DNA from: Flavihumibacter rivuli
GTDB taxonomy: Bacteria > Bacteroidota > Bacteroidia > Chitinophagales > Chitinophagaceae
Direction of reading: 5' to 3'
Assembly (NCBI RefSeq): GCF_018595685.2
Contig: NZ_CP092334.1
Location: 524,001 to 588,000 of the forward strand
DNA: 64,000 nucleotides
Positions 32,286-42,359 of the stretch are shown here, in pieces. The stretch's first letter is position 1, and each line of letters begins with the position of its first letter. The position numbers and the translations under genes were made by a program. The notes below the pieces were generated by a model that did no database searches, was not told where the DNA came from, and saw only the letters and a list, made by a program, of their open reading frames with translations.

Positions 32286-34580
32286 ATGTTTCGATATTGT
32301 TTCATACTGTTAATGCTTGTTGTGTGTTCCGGCCTATGTGCACAGGATAAGTGGGTGTCCGGCACTGTAGTGGACAATCTCTCCCGGCAGCCAATACCAT
32401 CCGCCACCATCAGGGTTGCCAGCAATGGCAGGACTGTGGTGGGGGCATCGAATGGTGGTTTTCGTTTATTGGTTGCCGATAGGCAGGATAGCCTGGCTGT
32501 TACTGCAACAGGTTATCTGCCCATGATCCTCGCGGTTCCGGATACCGGTCTGGTAATGGTTGAACTAAGTCCCCGAAAGGATGCCATGGATGAAGTGGTG
32601 GTAACCGGTACCTTAAGGGCAGTGCAGCGTTCTGCCAGTCCGGTTCCCGTGGAAGTATACTCGCCCCAGTTCTTTAAGAAGAACCCTACGCCAACCTTGT
32701 TCGACGCGCTCCAATTGGTGAACGGGGTGAGGCCCCAGCTGAATTGTAATGTCTGCAATACTGGAGATATCCATATCAATGGGATGGAAGGCCCCTACAC
32801 CATGGTATTGATCGATGGTATGCCCATTGTCAGCAGCCTGTCGACCGTATATGGACTGCAAGGTATACCGGCATCGTTGATTGAGAAGGTGGAAGTGGTG
32901 AAAGGCCCTGCCTCTTCCCTTTATGGTTCTGAAGCCATAGGTGGACTTATCAATGTCATTACGCGCAATCCCAGGAAGGCGCCGGTTTTCGCAGCGGATG
33001 TTTCAACCACCAGCTGGCTGGAACATAATATTGACCTTGGCCTCAGGTATTCATTGGGAAAAAAGGTGCATGCCCTCGCCGGGATGAATTACTTCAACTT
33101 TACCCATCGCTTCGATAAGAACGGGGATAATTTTACTGATATCACTTTGCAAAACAGGTTGTCTGTTTTCAACAAGCTGAGCTGGAACCGGCAGAAGGAC
33201 CGCCAGGCTGCGCTGGCCTTCCGACTGGTTGGGGAAGACCGGTGGGGGGGTGAAATGCAATGGACGCGGGAGTTCAGGGGTGGTGACTCCATCTATGGGG
33301 AGCAGATCGGTACCAGGCGTTTTGAGCTGCTGGGAAACTACCAGTTACCAACAACAGAAAAATTGATCTTTTCCTATTCCTATAATTACCATCGCCAGCG
33401 TTCTGCCTATGGCAATACCCTGTACAACGCCGACCAGTCAGTAGGATTCGCACAAATTACCTGGGACAAGCCCTGGTCGGGGAAGCATAATTTGCTGGCT
33501 GGCGCAGCCATTCGTTATACCTATTATGACGATAATACGCCCGCCACACTTGATGGGAATGGAAAGGATAACCGACCCGACAAGGTAGCGATCCCCGGCA
33601 TCTTCCTGCAGCAGGAAACGAGCATCCATGGCCGCCATAACCTGCTGCTGGGAGCCAGGCTGGACCATGACCCCCGTCATGGCTTCATATTCACGCCGCG
33701 TTTTGCCCTTAAACTGGCCGTTTCCGACAAAGACCAGCTGAGGGTGAATGCCGGATCAGGTTTCAGGGTGGTAAACCTCTTCACCGAAGACCATGCTGCG
33801 CTTACGGGTGCCCGTGAGGTAGTGCTGGTCGGGGCGCTGGAACCGGAAAGGAGCTATAACCTTAACCTGAACTATTCCCGGAAGTTCTCCTGGGCTGGTG
33901 GTTTCCTCCACCTCGATGCGGCAGCCTGGTATACGTATTTTACCAACAGGATCATTCCAGATTATACTACAGACCCCAATAAAATCATCTACCAGAACCT
34001 TGACGGTAGTTCCGTTTCGAGGGGAGTAAGCATCCAGGCAGATGCCAGCTTCGTTAACCGGCTGAAGGTAACCCTTGGGGGCAACCTCCAGGATGTGATG
34101 ATCAATTCAAAAGATGACCAGGGGAACAGGGTTGCTGAAAGGCAGTTGCTGACGGAGTCATGGTCGGCCACCTGGACCGTCTCCTATAGTTTCGGGAAAT
34201 CGGGCTGGGGCTTGGATTATACCGGGAATGTTTATGGACCCATGTTGTTGCCATTGCTATCCGACCTCGATCCCCGTGATGGCCGCTCACCGGTATGGTC
34301 ATTGCAGAATATCCAGGTGAACCGCAAGTTCAGTAATGGTATGGAATGGTATGGTGGCATCAAGAACCTTTTTGATTTCACTCCAGATAGGGGTAACCCC
34401 TTCCTGATCGCCAGGGCCCATGATCCATTTGACAAGCAGGTACAGTATGATGCCAATGGCACTGTATTGGCTACGCCGGAGAATCCCTATGCCTTAACTT
34501 TTGACCCTAATTATGTATATGCACCCAACCAGGGAAGAAGGTTGTTTGTAGGGTTTCGTTATATCATAGGGCGTAACTGA
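32286..34580 (+). CDS. TonB-dependent outer membrane receptor of the metal locus
   Basis: This 764-residue protein has a signal peptide (about 1-19). A carboxypeptidase-like regulatory domain (about 22-95, VSGTVVDNLSRQPIPSATIR) precedes the plug domain (about 105-235, MDEVVVTGTLRAVQRSA, then MVLIDGMPIVSSLSTVYGLQ and GPASSLYGSEAIGGLINVIT) and a 22-strand-type barrel to the C-terminus. The plug contains a Cys pair in NCNVCNTGDIHINGMEG, typical of receptors near heavy-metal efflux genes in Bacteroidota. It likely binds or moves a metal chelate across the outer membrane. It is the first gene of the efflux locus. Confidence 0.88.
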   Translation: MFRYCFILLMLVVCSGLCAQDKWVSGTVVDNLSRQPIPSATIRVASNGRTVVGASNGGFRLLVADRQDSLAVTATGYLPMILAVPDTGLVMVELSPRKDAMDEVVVTGTLRAVQRSASPVPVEVYSPQFFKKNPTPTLFDALQLVNGVRPQLNCNVCNTGDIHINGMEGPYTMVLIDGMPIVSSLSTVYGLQGIPASLIEKVEVVKGPASSLYGSEAIGGLINVITRNPRKAPVFAADVSTTSWLEHNIDLGLRYSLGKKVHALAGMNYFNFTHRFDKNGDNFTDITLQNRLSVFNKLSWNRQKDRQAALAFRLVGEDRWGGEMQWTREFRGGDSIYGEQIGTRRFELLGNYQLPTTEKLIFSYSYNYHRQRSAYGNTLYNADQSVGFAQITWDKPWSGKHNLLAGAAIRYTYYDDNTPATLDGNGKDNRPDKVAIPGIFLQQETSIHGRHNLLLGARLDHDPRHGFIFTPRFALKLAVSDKDQLRVNAGSGFRVVNLFTEDHAALTGAREVVLVGALEPERSYNLNLNYSRKFSWAGGFLHLDAAAWYTYFTNRIIPDYTTDPNKIIYQNLDGSSVSRGVSIQADASFVNRLKVTLGGNLQDVMINSKDDQGNRVAERQLLTESWSATWTVSYSFGKSGWGLDYTGNVYGPMLLPLLSDLDPRDGRSPVWSLQNIQVNRKFSNGMEWYGGIKNLFDFTPDRGNPFLIARAHDPFDKQVQYDANGTVLATPENPYALTFDPNYVYAPNQGRRLFVGFRYIIGRN

Positions 34581-34625
34581 TAAAAATCATTGTCTTGTTG
34601 GGACTGTGCTTAGTATATTTACACA

Positions 34626-35006
34626 GTGAAGACAAGGGTCACCATATTTTTCCTGCTGCTTTTTACCCTGGCGCAAACCGAATTGCACCAGCTGGTCAAG
34701 TTGCCGGTTCTTGTCGAGCATTTCCGTGAGCACCGGAAGGCAGATCCCGGTATTTCCCTGGTGGATTTCCTGGTGTTGCATTACAAGGCACAACAAAACC
34801 CCGACAGTGATTACCAGAAAGACAGGCAACTGCCTTTTAAGACAGCAGATTGCCTTACCGCCATCAGTTTTGTTTTCGAAACACCTTTCTCCATAGAAGT
34901 GAAGCGTGAGGTGGCTGAGTTCAAGCAGGAGTTTTATATCCGCCACCAGAATTTCGCCGCTGACCAATGCCCGGGTTCTATTTTCCAGCCTCCCCGGCAG
35001 GCATGA
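34626..35006 (+). CDS. Small exported protein of the metal efflux locus
   Basis: This 126-residue protein starts with GTG at 34626 (KTRVTIFFLLLFTLAQTELH) and has an export signal. A His-rich region follows (ELHQLVKLPVLVEHFREHRK at about 19-38), plus single Cys residues near 78 and 115. I recognise proteins of this kind between TonB receptors and CusA/CzcA pumps in Bacteroidota but know no function for them. The histidines suggest a periplasmic metal buffer or sensor. It starts 45 bp after the receptor and 40 bp before the pump. Confidence 0.6.
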   Translation: MKTRVTIFFLLLFTLAQTELHQLVKLPVLVEHFREHRKADPGISLVDFLVLHYKAQQNPDSDYQKDRQLPFKTADCLTAISFVFETPFSIEVKREVAEFKQEFYIRHQNFAADQCPGSIFQPPRQA

Positions 35007-35046
35007 TCGATATGTTTTTCCTTTATTGATCATGTAATAAAAATTT

Positions 35047-38000
35047 ATGCTGAACAAGATTATCCGCTTTTCTATACAGAATAAGCTGATCATAGGGCTG
35101 TTGGTATTTGCCCTGATCGGCTGGGGTGCTTATTCTGTTTCCAGGTTACCCATTGACGCATTACCGGATATTACAAGTAACCAGGTACAGGTGATCACTG
35201 TTTCGCCCACCCTTGCAGCCCCTGAGGTGGAGCGATTGATCACCTTCCCCATTGAGCAGGCCAGCGCCAATATTCCTGGCCTGACTGAAATGCGTTCCAT
35301 TTCCCGCTTTGGTTTGTCGGTGGTAACCGTTGTATTCAATGACGAGACTGATATTTACTGGGCCCGCCAACAGATGGCAGAGCGAATGATACAGGTAAAG
35401 GACCAGATCCCTCCGGATGCGGGACTGCCTTCATTGGCACCACCCACAACAGGATTGGGTGAGATCTACCAATATGTAGTGAGGCCCAAGCCAGGGTATG
35501 AACAACAATATGACCTTACAGAACTCAGGTCCATACAGGACTGGATCATCCGCCGCCAGTTATTGGGCACACCGGGTGTTGCCGATGTGAGCAGTTTTGG
35601 TGGTAACCTCAAACAGTATGAGGTAGCCGTAAATCCCGACAGGCTCAAGAGCATGAACACCACGGTAGCGGAAGTGTTTGCCGCACTGGAACAGAACAAC
35701 CAGAACTCAGGTGGCTCCTATATTGAAAAGAATGCCAATGCGCTTTTCATCAGGACGGAGGGCCTTGCCACCAACATCAGTGATATTGCCTCCATATTCA
35801 TCAAGCATACCGCAGGGGGAATACCCGTTTACCTGAGGGATGTAGCCGAAGTACGGATAGGTAAGGCTGTTAGGTATGGTGCCATGGTGTACAAGGACCA
35901 GGGCGAAGTAGCCGGCGCGGTGGTGCTGATGCTAAAGGGGGCCAATGCTTCACAGGTGGTGAAGGCAGTGAAACAGAAAATGGAAGCCATCAAGAAAACC
36001 CTTCCCGAAGGCGTAACGGTTGAACCCTTTTATGATCGCACCAAGATGGTGACCAATGCCATTGAAACGGTAAAGAAGAACCTGCTGGAAGGGGCGCTGA
36101 TCGTGGTATTTGTACTGGTGCTCTTCCTGGGCAACCTGAGGGCAGGCCTGATCGTGGCATCCGTGATCCCCCTGGCCATGCTGTTTGCGGTCAGCATGAT
36201 GAGGGTCTTCGGCGTTTCCGGCAACCTCATGAGTCTGGGGGCATTGGATTTCGGGCTGATCGTGGATGGCGCCGTGATCATCGTGGAAGCGGTCATGCAT
36301 AAACTGTATCACAGTAAGGGATATGCGAAGGTCACCCGGATCGACCAGGCAAAGATGAATGGTGAAGTGGAAGAAGCTTCCAGCAAGATGATGAATGCCG
36401 CAGTGTTTGGACAGATCATCATCCTGATCGTTTACCTTCCGATCCTTTCCCTGGTGGGTATAGAAGGCAAGATGTTCAAGCCAATGGCCCAGACCGTTTC
36501 ATTTGCCCTGATAGGGGCTTTCCTGCTTTCTTTGACCTATGTGCCTATGATCACCTCCCTTGTCCTGAGTAAGAAGATCAGCCATAAGGAATCCTGGGCC
36601 GATAAAATGATGAATGCCATCCAGGCGGCCTACAGTCCGCTCCTGAAGAAGGTATTGGCATTTCCTAAAACAATCGTTGTTGTGGCGCTGGTGCTCTTCG
36701 CTGTGGCAGTCTGGCTGGCCAGCAGGTTGGGTGGGGAATTTATCCCTGAATTGGAAGAAGGTGATTTTGCCGTCGATACGAGGGTGCTTACGGGTAGTTC
36801 ACTGACCACCTCCATCAAGGTTTCCCAGCAAGGCGCGGGCATATTGCTGAAGCGGTTCCCGGAGATCGAGAAGATCGTGACCAGGATCGGGGCAGGCGAG
36901 ATCCCAACTGATCCGATGCCGATTGAAATGGGGGATATGATCATTCTTTTAAAAGATAAATCTGAATGGACATCAGCAAAGTCTTATGATGAACTGGCCA
37001 ATAAAATGAGCGAGGCGCTTTCTGAAGTACCAGGGGTAACAGCGGGCTTCCAGTTCCCCGTGCAGATGCGTTTCAATGAACTGATCTCCGGTGCCAGGCA
37101 GGATGTGGTATGTAAGATCTTTGGCGAGGACCTGGATGCCCTGGCCTCCTATGCGCACCAATTGGGCGGATTGATCAGACAGGTAGAGGGTGCAAAGGAT
37201 ATCTATGTGGAACCCGTTACCGGGCTTCCGCAAGTGGTGATCCGTTACAACCGCGAAGCCATGGCCAGGTACCGCCTTTCCATCAGTGAAGTGAACCGCC
37301 TGGTGCGTGCCGCTTTTGCCGGTGAAAGTGCAGGCCTGATCTATGAGAATGAAAGACGCTATGACCTGGTGGTCCGCCTGAGTGACCTCAACCGCCAGAA
37401 CATCAGTGATATCAGGCAATTACTGGTACCTACCGGAATCGGGACACAAGTGCCTTTGTACCAGGTGGCGGAAATCTCCCTGAAGGAAGGTCCTAACCAG
37501 ATCCAGCGGGAAGATGCCAAACGCAGGATCGTAGTGGGCTTCAATGTGAGGGGCCGTGATGTGGAAACAGTAGTAGGTGAACTGCAAAAACTGGTGAACA
37601 AAAAACTCAGCCTGCCTGCCGGGTATTATATCCATTACGGTGGCCAGTTCCAGAACCTGCAGGAAGCCAAACAGCGTTTGTCCATTGCCGTTCCTGTTGC
37701 CTTATTGCTCATTTTCCTGATGCTTTATTTCTCCTTTGGTTCCATCAAGTATGGCATCCTGATCTTTTCTGCCATTCCACTTTCGGCCATTGGTGGCATA
37801 ATGCTCCTGAATTTCAGGGAAATGCCTTTCAGTATCTCCGCCGGGGTGGGCTTCATTGCCTTATTCGGGGTGGCAGTATTGAATGGGATCGTATTGATCA
37901 CAGAATTCAACCGTCTCAAAAAACAAGGTATGACAGATATCAAGCAGGTGGTGATGGAGGGCACTGCCCTAAGGCTGAGACCGGTCCTGATGACCGCAGC

Positions 38001-39408
38001 CGTTGCTTCCCTTGGTTTCCTGCCCATGGCCCTGAGCCATGGCCCAGGGGCAGAGGTTCAACGACCGCTCGCAACAGTGGTGATCGGGGGATTGGTGACC
38101 GCCACCTTCCTCACACTGGTGGTTCTCCCTGTATTGTATGTATGGGTAGAGCAATGGCAGGCCAGGACGTCAAAGAATGTCATTGCCGCCACTTTGATAT
38201 TCCTTTTAGCGGGATATACCGCCAATGCACAAACGAAAACATCTGATCGTTTGCCTTTGGATAGCATGCTTTCCATAGCTGAAAGGCAAAACCTTGGATT
38301 GCAGGCCAGCAGGAAAGCTGCTGATTTTTACAAGCAGCTGGGTTCCGGTGTATTTGAGCTCAATAAAACCCAGGTAGGGGTTGAGTATGGCAATATCAAT
38401 AGCTTCAATAACGACAACCGTTTTTTCATCAGCCAGGGATTCAGCCTGCCTGCGATCTATAACCGGCAGAAGGACCTTTATGCCGCACAACGTCAGTCAC
38501 AGTTAGCGTTATCGGAGATCCAGGCCAACGATATCCGTCGCATGATCAAGCAGGCTTTCTACCAACTGGTGGAGCTGGATGAGCGGGAGAGGCTATTGTT
38601 ACAACTTGATTCTGTATATGGAAGGTTTCGGGAGGCGGCTGCCTTACGGCTGCAAGCAGGGGAAACCAATCAATTGGAAAAAACCACGGCCGATGCACAG
38701 GTGGGGCAACTGCAATTACAGCTGGACCAATTGCGGGCTGACCGTATCATTGTCCAGCAACAATTGTCCCTGTTGCTGAATTCCGGGAATGCCTACCTGC
38801 CCTTATACCAGCAACCCATTAAGCCTTTTGAAGCGGTGCAGGGAGCTGGTGCAAGCAACCCGTTAATACGTTACCAGCAGCAACAGGCTGCTATTGCCAG
38901 GGCGGAAGGGGCAGTGGAGAAAGCCCGCCTGAACCCGGATTTTGGCCTGGGCTATAGCAACCAGTCCATTATTGGCTACCAATCGAAGGATGGGGTGACC
39001 CAGGATTACTTTAGTGGCAGCGACCGTTTCCATATCGTCAATTTTTCGGTGGCCCTTCCCTTGTTCATGAAGGCCACCCGGAACCGGGTGAAAGCGGCCG
39101 AGATCAGTGCATCTGTAGCCGAATTGAATGCCAATGCAGCCTTACAGCAATTGCAGTACAGGCAAAACCAATTGATGGAAGACCATGCCAAGTACAGCAA
39201 GCAGGTCAGTTATTTTACCAGTACGGGTAATGAACAGTCCGGGCAACTGATGCGGCAGGCAAGGGAAGCTTTCCAGAAAGGGGAGATCGACTACCTGCAA
39301 TGGGTGCAACTGATGAACCAGTCGGTTCAGATCAGGTTGAATTACCTGGAAGCGGTTAGGATGCTGAACCAAACCACTATTGAAATTGAATACATCAACG
39401 GAAAATAA
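35047..39408 (+). CDS. CzcA/CusA heavy-metal RND pump fused to a TolC-type outer membrane channel
   Basis: This is a 1453-residue fusion. Residues 1-1035 are an HME-type RND pump: the usual N-terminal helix, a periplasmic loop with PEVERLITFPIEQA and GLSVVTVVFNDETDIYWARQ, and FGLIVDGAVIIVE in the transmembrane proton relay near 400. FGVAVLNGIVLITEFNRL lies near 940. A hydrophobic joint (about 1045-1062) leads to a TolC-like part (about 1065-1453): DSMLSIAERQNLGLQASRKA and long coiled coils. Heavy-metal type is judged from the HME signature motifs and the CusB-type partner; the ion is unknown. The fusion is known in Bacteroidota. Operon order: receptor, small protein, pump-channel, adaptor. 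Confidence 0.92.
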   Translation: MLNKIIRFSIQNKLIIGLLVFALIGWGAYSVSRLPIDALPDITSNQVQVITVSPTLAAPEVERLITFPIEQASANIPGLTEMRSISRFGLSVVTVVFNDETDIYWARQQMAERMIQVKDQIPPDAGLPSLAPPTTGLGEIYQYVVRPKPGYEQQYDLTELRSIQDWIIRRQLLGTPGVADVSSFGGNLKQYEVAVNPDRLKSMNTTVAEVFAALEQNNQNSGGSYIEKNANALFIRTEGLATNISDIASIFIKHTAGGIPVYLRDVAEVRIGKAVRYGAMVYKDQGEVAGAVVLMLKGANASQVVKAVKQKMEAIKKTLPEGVTVEPFYDRTKMVTNAIETVKKNLLEGALIVVFVLVLFLGNLRAGLIVASVIPLAMLFAVSMMRVFGVSGNLMSLGALDFGLIVDGAVIIVEAVMHKLYHSKGYAKVTRIDQAKMNGEVEEASSKMMNAAVFGQIIILIVYLPILSLVGIEGKMFKPMAQTVSFALIGAFLLSLTYVPMITSLVLSKKISHKESWADKMMNAIQAAYSPLLKKVLAFPKTIVVVALVLFAVAVWLASRLGGEFIPELEEGDFAVDTRVLTGSSLTTSIKVSQQGAGILLKRFPEIEKIVTRIGAGEIPTDPMPIEMGDMIILLKDKSEWTSAKSYDELANKMSEALSEVPGVTAGFQFPVQMRFNELISGARQDVVCKIFGEDLDALASYAHQLGGLIRQVEGAKDIYVEPVTGLPQVVIRYNREAMARYRLSISEVNRLVRAAFAGESAGLIYENERRYDLVVRLSDLNRQNISDIRQLLVPTGIGTQVPLYQVAEISLKEGPNQIQREDAKRRIVVGFNVRGRDVETVVGELQKLVNKKLSLPAGYYIHYGGQFQNLQEAKQRLSIAVPVALLLIFLMLYFSFGSIKYGILIFSAIPLSAIGGIMLLNFREMPFSISAGVGFIALFGVAVLNGIVLITEFNRLKKQGMTDIKQVVMEGTALRLRPVLMTAAVASLGFLPMALSHGPGAEVQRPLATVVIGGLVTATFLTLVVLPVLYVWVEQWQARTSKNVIAATLIFLLAGYTANAQTKTSDRLPLDSMLSIAERQNLGLQASRKAADFYKQLGSGVFELNKTQVGVEYGNINSFNNDNRFFISQGFSLPAIYNRQKDLYAAQRQSQLALSEIQANDIRRMIKQAFYQLVELDERERLLLQLDSVYGRFREAAALRLQAGETNQLEKTTADAQVGQLQLQLDQLRADRIIVQQQLSLLLNSGNAYLPLYQQPIKPFEAVQGAGASNPLIRYQQQQAAIARAEGAVEKARLNPDFGLGYSNQSIIGYQSKDGVTQDYFSGSDRFHIVNFSVALPLFMKATRNRVKAAEISASVAELNANAALQQLQYRQNQLMEDHAKYSKQVSYFTSTGNEQSGQLMRQAREAFQKGEIDYLQWVQLMNQSVQIRLNYLEAVRMLNQTTIEIEYINGK

Positions 39409-39413
39409 TCAAA

Positions 39414-40553
39414 ATGAAAAGTTTGTATAGTGCATTGTTGATAGTAGTCTTTTTAGCGGCCTGCGCCGGTAAAAAGGAAGAGGCGCCCACCGAGACCAAA
39501 CCGGCAGCGGTTACTGAAAAGGTTACGCTCACCAAAGAGCAGGTTACCAATGCCGGTATCCTTGTTGGTGCTGCCGTTGATACCACGGTGAGCCGGGAAT
39601 TGATCGTTAATGGAACGGTGGATGTGCCGCCACAGAACATTGTGTCGGTAAGCTTCCCATTGGGTGGTTACCTTAAATCCACCAAACTGCTTCCGGGGAT
39701 GCGGGTGAGCAGGGGAGAGGTGATCGGTATGATTGAAGACCAGGGCCTGGTGCAATTGCAACAGGATTACCTGGTGACAAGGTCAAAATTGCAATACCTG
39801 AAACAGGAATATGACAGGCAAAAGACCCTTAGCGAAAACAAGGTGAATGCGGAAAAGATCTTCCAGCAGGTGCAGGCCGATTACCAGTCGCAGCAGGTAA
39901 TGCTGAAAGGGTATGAGGAGAAACTGTTGCTGATCGGTGTTTCCCCTGCCTCCCTGAATGAACAGAATATTTCAAGGTCTGTAGCCCTTCGGTCACCAAT
40001 CAATGGTTATGTGTCTAAGGTGAACGTGAATATTGGTAAGTATGTGAATCCAACCGATGTGTTATTTGAACTGATCAATCCGGATGATATCCATGCCGCC
40101 CTGACCGTATTTGAGAAGGATATCAGCAAGATCAGGAAAGGCCAGCGGGTGGATATCAGTTTTGTGGATGACCCTTCCACCACCTATAAGGGTGAAGTAC
40201 TGATCTTCTCCCATAACCTGGATGATGACCGCAGCGGCATTGTGCATTGCCATTTTGAAACCCGGCCAAGGAACCTCATGCCGGGTATGTTCCTGACGGC
40301 AAAAATAAAGTTGGATAATTCACCGGCACTGACCGTTCCTGATGAAGCGGTGGTGCGATATGAAGGCAAGCACTATGTGTTTGAATCCCTTGGTAATAAT
40401 GAATTTCACCTGATCGAGGTGAAGACAGATACCGTGTCATCCGGAATTCTCGCTATTTCGAGTCAGGAACACGACCTGCAACGCAAGAAGCTGGTAGTAA
40501 AGAATGCCTATTCCGTATTGGGTAAAATGAAGAATACCACTGAAGAGGAATGA
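39414..40553 (+). CDS. RND efflux periplasmic adaptor (CusB/CzcB type) lipoprotein
   Basis: This 379-residue protein begins with a lipoprotein signal, LIVVFLAACAGKKEEA (Cys after LAA). A barrel-sandwich hybrid half, VSVSFPLGGYLKSTKLLPGM (about 82), is followed by a coiled-coil hairpin (about 115-165) and the second half, LRSPINGYVSKVNVNIGKYV. Beta-barrel and membrane-proximal domains complete it. It bridges pump and channel. The gene starts 5 bp after the pump and is the last of the locus; a terminator follows. Confidence 0.9.
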   Translation: MKSLYSALLIVVFLAACAGKKEEAPTETKPAAVTEKVTLTKEQVTNAGILVGAAVDTTVSRELIVNGTVDVPPQNIVSVSFPLGGYLKSTKLLPGMRVSRGEVIGMIEDQGLVQLQQDYLVTRSKLQYLKQEYDRQKTLSENKVNAEKIFQQVQADYQSQQVMLKGYEEKLLLIGVSPASLNEQNISRSVALRSPINGYVSKVNVNIGKYVNPTDVLFELINPDDIHAALTVFEKDISKIRKGQRVDISFVDDPSTTYKGEVLIFSHNLDDDRSGIVHCHFETRPRNLMPGMFLTAKIKLDNSPALTVPDEAVVRYEGKHYVFESLGNNEFHLIEVKTDTVSSGILAISSQEHDLQRKKLVVKNAYSVLGKMKNTTEEE

Positions 40554-40574
40554 TAGATCCTGTTGATAGAAATA

Positions 40575-40609
40575 ATAAAGGGTCATTGTCAGGTACAATG
40601 GCCCTTTAT
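40575..40609 (+). terminator. Intrinsic terminator after the efflux locus
   Basis: A 15-bp stem (40575-40589 with 40595-40609, one G-U pair) with a 5-base loop lies between the adaptor stop (40553) and the convergent cupin gene (40628). A/T borders permit action in both directions. Confidence 0.88.
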
Positions 40610-40627
40610 CATTAATGGAAGAATGCT

Positions 40628-40948
40628 TTATTGAAATTTATACTCTTCCCTTACTGGTGAGAAGCTGTCGATCACAATACAATCGGTCAATGCAATTGCG
40701 CTATGGGGGACATTAGAGGGGATCACCTGTGTAGATCCTGCGCTGAAAACCGTGGTGACGCCACCAATAGTCATCTGGAGCTCACCTGATAGGATGAAAG
40801 TGATCTGTTCATGTACATGGTGGTGCTCAGGCAGGGAACTGCCTTTCCTGATCTCCCAATACGTTAGGCTGCTTTTGTCACCATGCATGAAGCGCCCGAA
40901 AAAGCCGGGTACCACTTCCCTTGGTGTCATGTCTTTTATATTTTGCAT
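40628..40948 (-). CDS. Cupin-domain protein
   Basis: This 106-residue protein starts at 40948 (MQNIKDMTPREVVPGFFGRF); an in-frame upstream ATG at 40990 adds 14 poor-context residues. The single cupin barrel carries the metal triad in SLPEHHHVHEQITFILSGEL (three His and a Glu, about 44-63) and a second motif in PSNVPHSAIAL. It is probably a metal-dependent isomerase, oxygenase or small-molecule binder; the substrate is unknown. The gene lies just after (downstream of) the ATP-grasp gene at 40987 on the same strand, with a 38-bp gap, so co-transcription is possible. Confidence 0.85.
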   Translation of the reverse strand: MQNIKDMTPREVVPGFFGRFMHGDKSSLTYWEIRKGSSLPEHHHVHEQITFILSGELQMTIGGVTTVFSAGSTQVIPSNVPHSAIALTDCIVIDSFSPVREEYKFQ

Positions 40949-40986
40949 TGTTCCTTGTTTTTGATAGTAATGACAATCAGGGAGTA

Positions 40987-42180
40987 TCAATGTTCAAATA
41001 GGCAAACACTTCCCCCAACCCATTCCTTGTCTTTATTGTACCTTACGCCGATCATCTTGCCCTTGCTCAGGCGGGCCAGGTTGATGGCCGGTTTTGGCCT
41101 TTCCCATCCTTCCTTCCAGATATACATCATCCTGATCTCTGCCTTTGCCGGTACATCCGGTGTGGGTATCACATCGGCATAGTTGACCTTCTTCTGGAGG
41201 ATCCAGTTTTCCGGATCCTTGATGGCTTCAATATCGGCCTGTGTTACATCAATCACCACTCCCTGCCCTGCAAAAGAAAACAGGGGTTTTAATACATATT
41301 GGCCAAGGTCCCTGGGTACCTGTTTGAGTTCATTCAGGAAATAGGTAGGTGGAACATAGGGATGCCTGATGAAAGGCAGGGTAAACTTGCTGATGCGGTA
41401 AAACCAGTTGGGATGCGGTATCCATTCTACATCCAGGTCCTGGGTTATATCCACATGTGGACCAATCGCTGCCTGCTGTGCATGCAGGTCATCGAATATA
41501 ACGCGATTGTATATGCGCTTTATCCTTGTCTTTGTCCCGTTGTTGAGATAGTAAAGGGCATTCCCTTCCTGGATCAGCTCGGTCAGGCAGACCGGTTGGA
41601 TGCCGAGGTAGTCCTGGGTACAGTAGAAGTCTATCCTGGTCTTTTGCTCATGCGGCCTGATCTCCAGCAGGATCACCTCTTCCTTGCTGTAAGGGCCAAG
41701 GATCAGTTCCATCAGGTCGGCCAGGTAAGATGCCTTATCATAGCCACCCAGGTATTGATGGTAATTGGCCGGGATATCAAAGTGGCGCCTGATCACCTCA
41801 GGGTAGTATACCTGAAAGCCAAATAACGTCGGGAAGCCTTGCATTTCAATGAGCTGTGGTTCCAGCTCCTGTTCTTCATTAATGCAGATGCCAAAGTCGA
41901 ATGCGATCATATGGGCATGGTCATTTTCGTTCGGCACCCTTTCGCTTTGGGGAATACTCCTTTCGGTAAGTTCCTTGAAGCCGGGGGCCGTAATCACATC
42001 AATGATGGATTCGCAGGCGTCCAGTAGTTTATCCCGGAATGCCTTATCTATGAAGACCGGCGTTTCTGCAACCCTGAACTCAATGGCGCCGGGGTGCAGG
42101 CTGTGCAGGTCCTTGAGGAAAGCGTCATACTTCTCCCTGGTGAACTGGGCATTGAATGCTGCCCGGATTGATGGAACCAT
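40987..42180 (-). CDS. ATP-grasp-like ligase of unknown substrate
   Basis: From the ATG at 42180 it has 397 residues; a start at 42231 would add 17. I read a divergent ATP-grasp fold. YVLKPLFSFAGQGVVIDV (about 285-302) has the nucleotide Lys and Gly-rich loop. WILQKKVNYADV is the adenine hinge, and AEIRMMYIW and INLARLSKGKMIGVRY carry the acidic and Asn metal ligands. The N-terminal half has ELEPQLIEMQGFPTLFGFQVYY, reminiscent of glutathionylspermidine-synthetase-like enzymes. It probably forms an amide bond. The neighbours are the glutamine-amidotransferase-like gene upstream (42360) and a cupin gene downstream. Confidence 0.7.
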   Translation of the reverse strand: MVPSIRAAFNAQFTREKYDAFLKDLHSLHPGAIEFRVAETPVFIDKAFRDKLLDACESIIDVITAPGFKELTERSIPQSERVPNENDHAHMIAFDFGICINEEQELEPQLIEMQGFPTLFGFQVYYPEVIRRHFDIPANYHQYLGGYDKASYLADLMELILGPYSKEEVILLEIRPHEQKTRIDFYCTQDYLGIQPVCLTELIQEGNALYYLNNGTKTRIKRIYNRVIFDDLHAQQAAIGPHVDITQDLDVEWIPHPNWFYRISKFTLPFIRHPYVPPTYFLNELKQVPRDLGQYVLKPLFSFAGQGVVIDVTQADIEAIKDPENWILQKKVNYADVIPTPDVPAKAEIRMMYIWKEGWERPKPAINLARLSKGKMIGVRYNKDKEWVGGSVCLFEH

Positions 42181-42359
42181 GAAAGCCTTTTTGGGAAGAT
42201 AGGAAATTTTTCGACTATGGTTGGGTCGCATTACGGTGCAGTATTGCTATGGCCAGGCAATTCCTGATGGACAGCTAAAGTGTTTTCCTCCGATTGGTTG
42301 GCCGGCAATGCATGAGGCCTTCTAGGATCAATACACTTTATTCTATAGTGAAGATTGGG

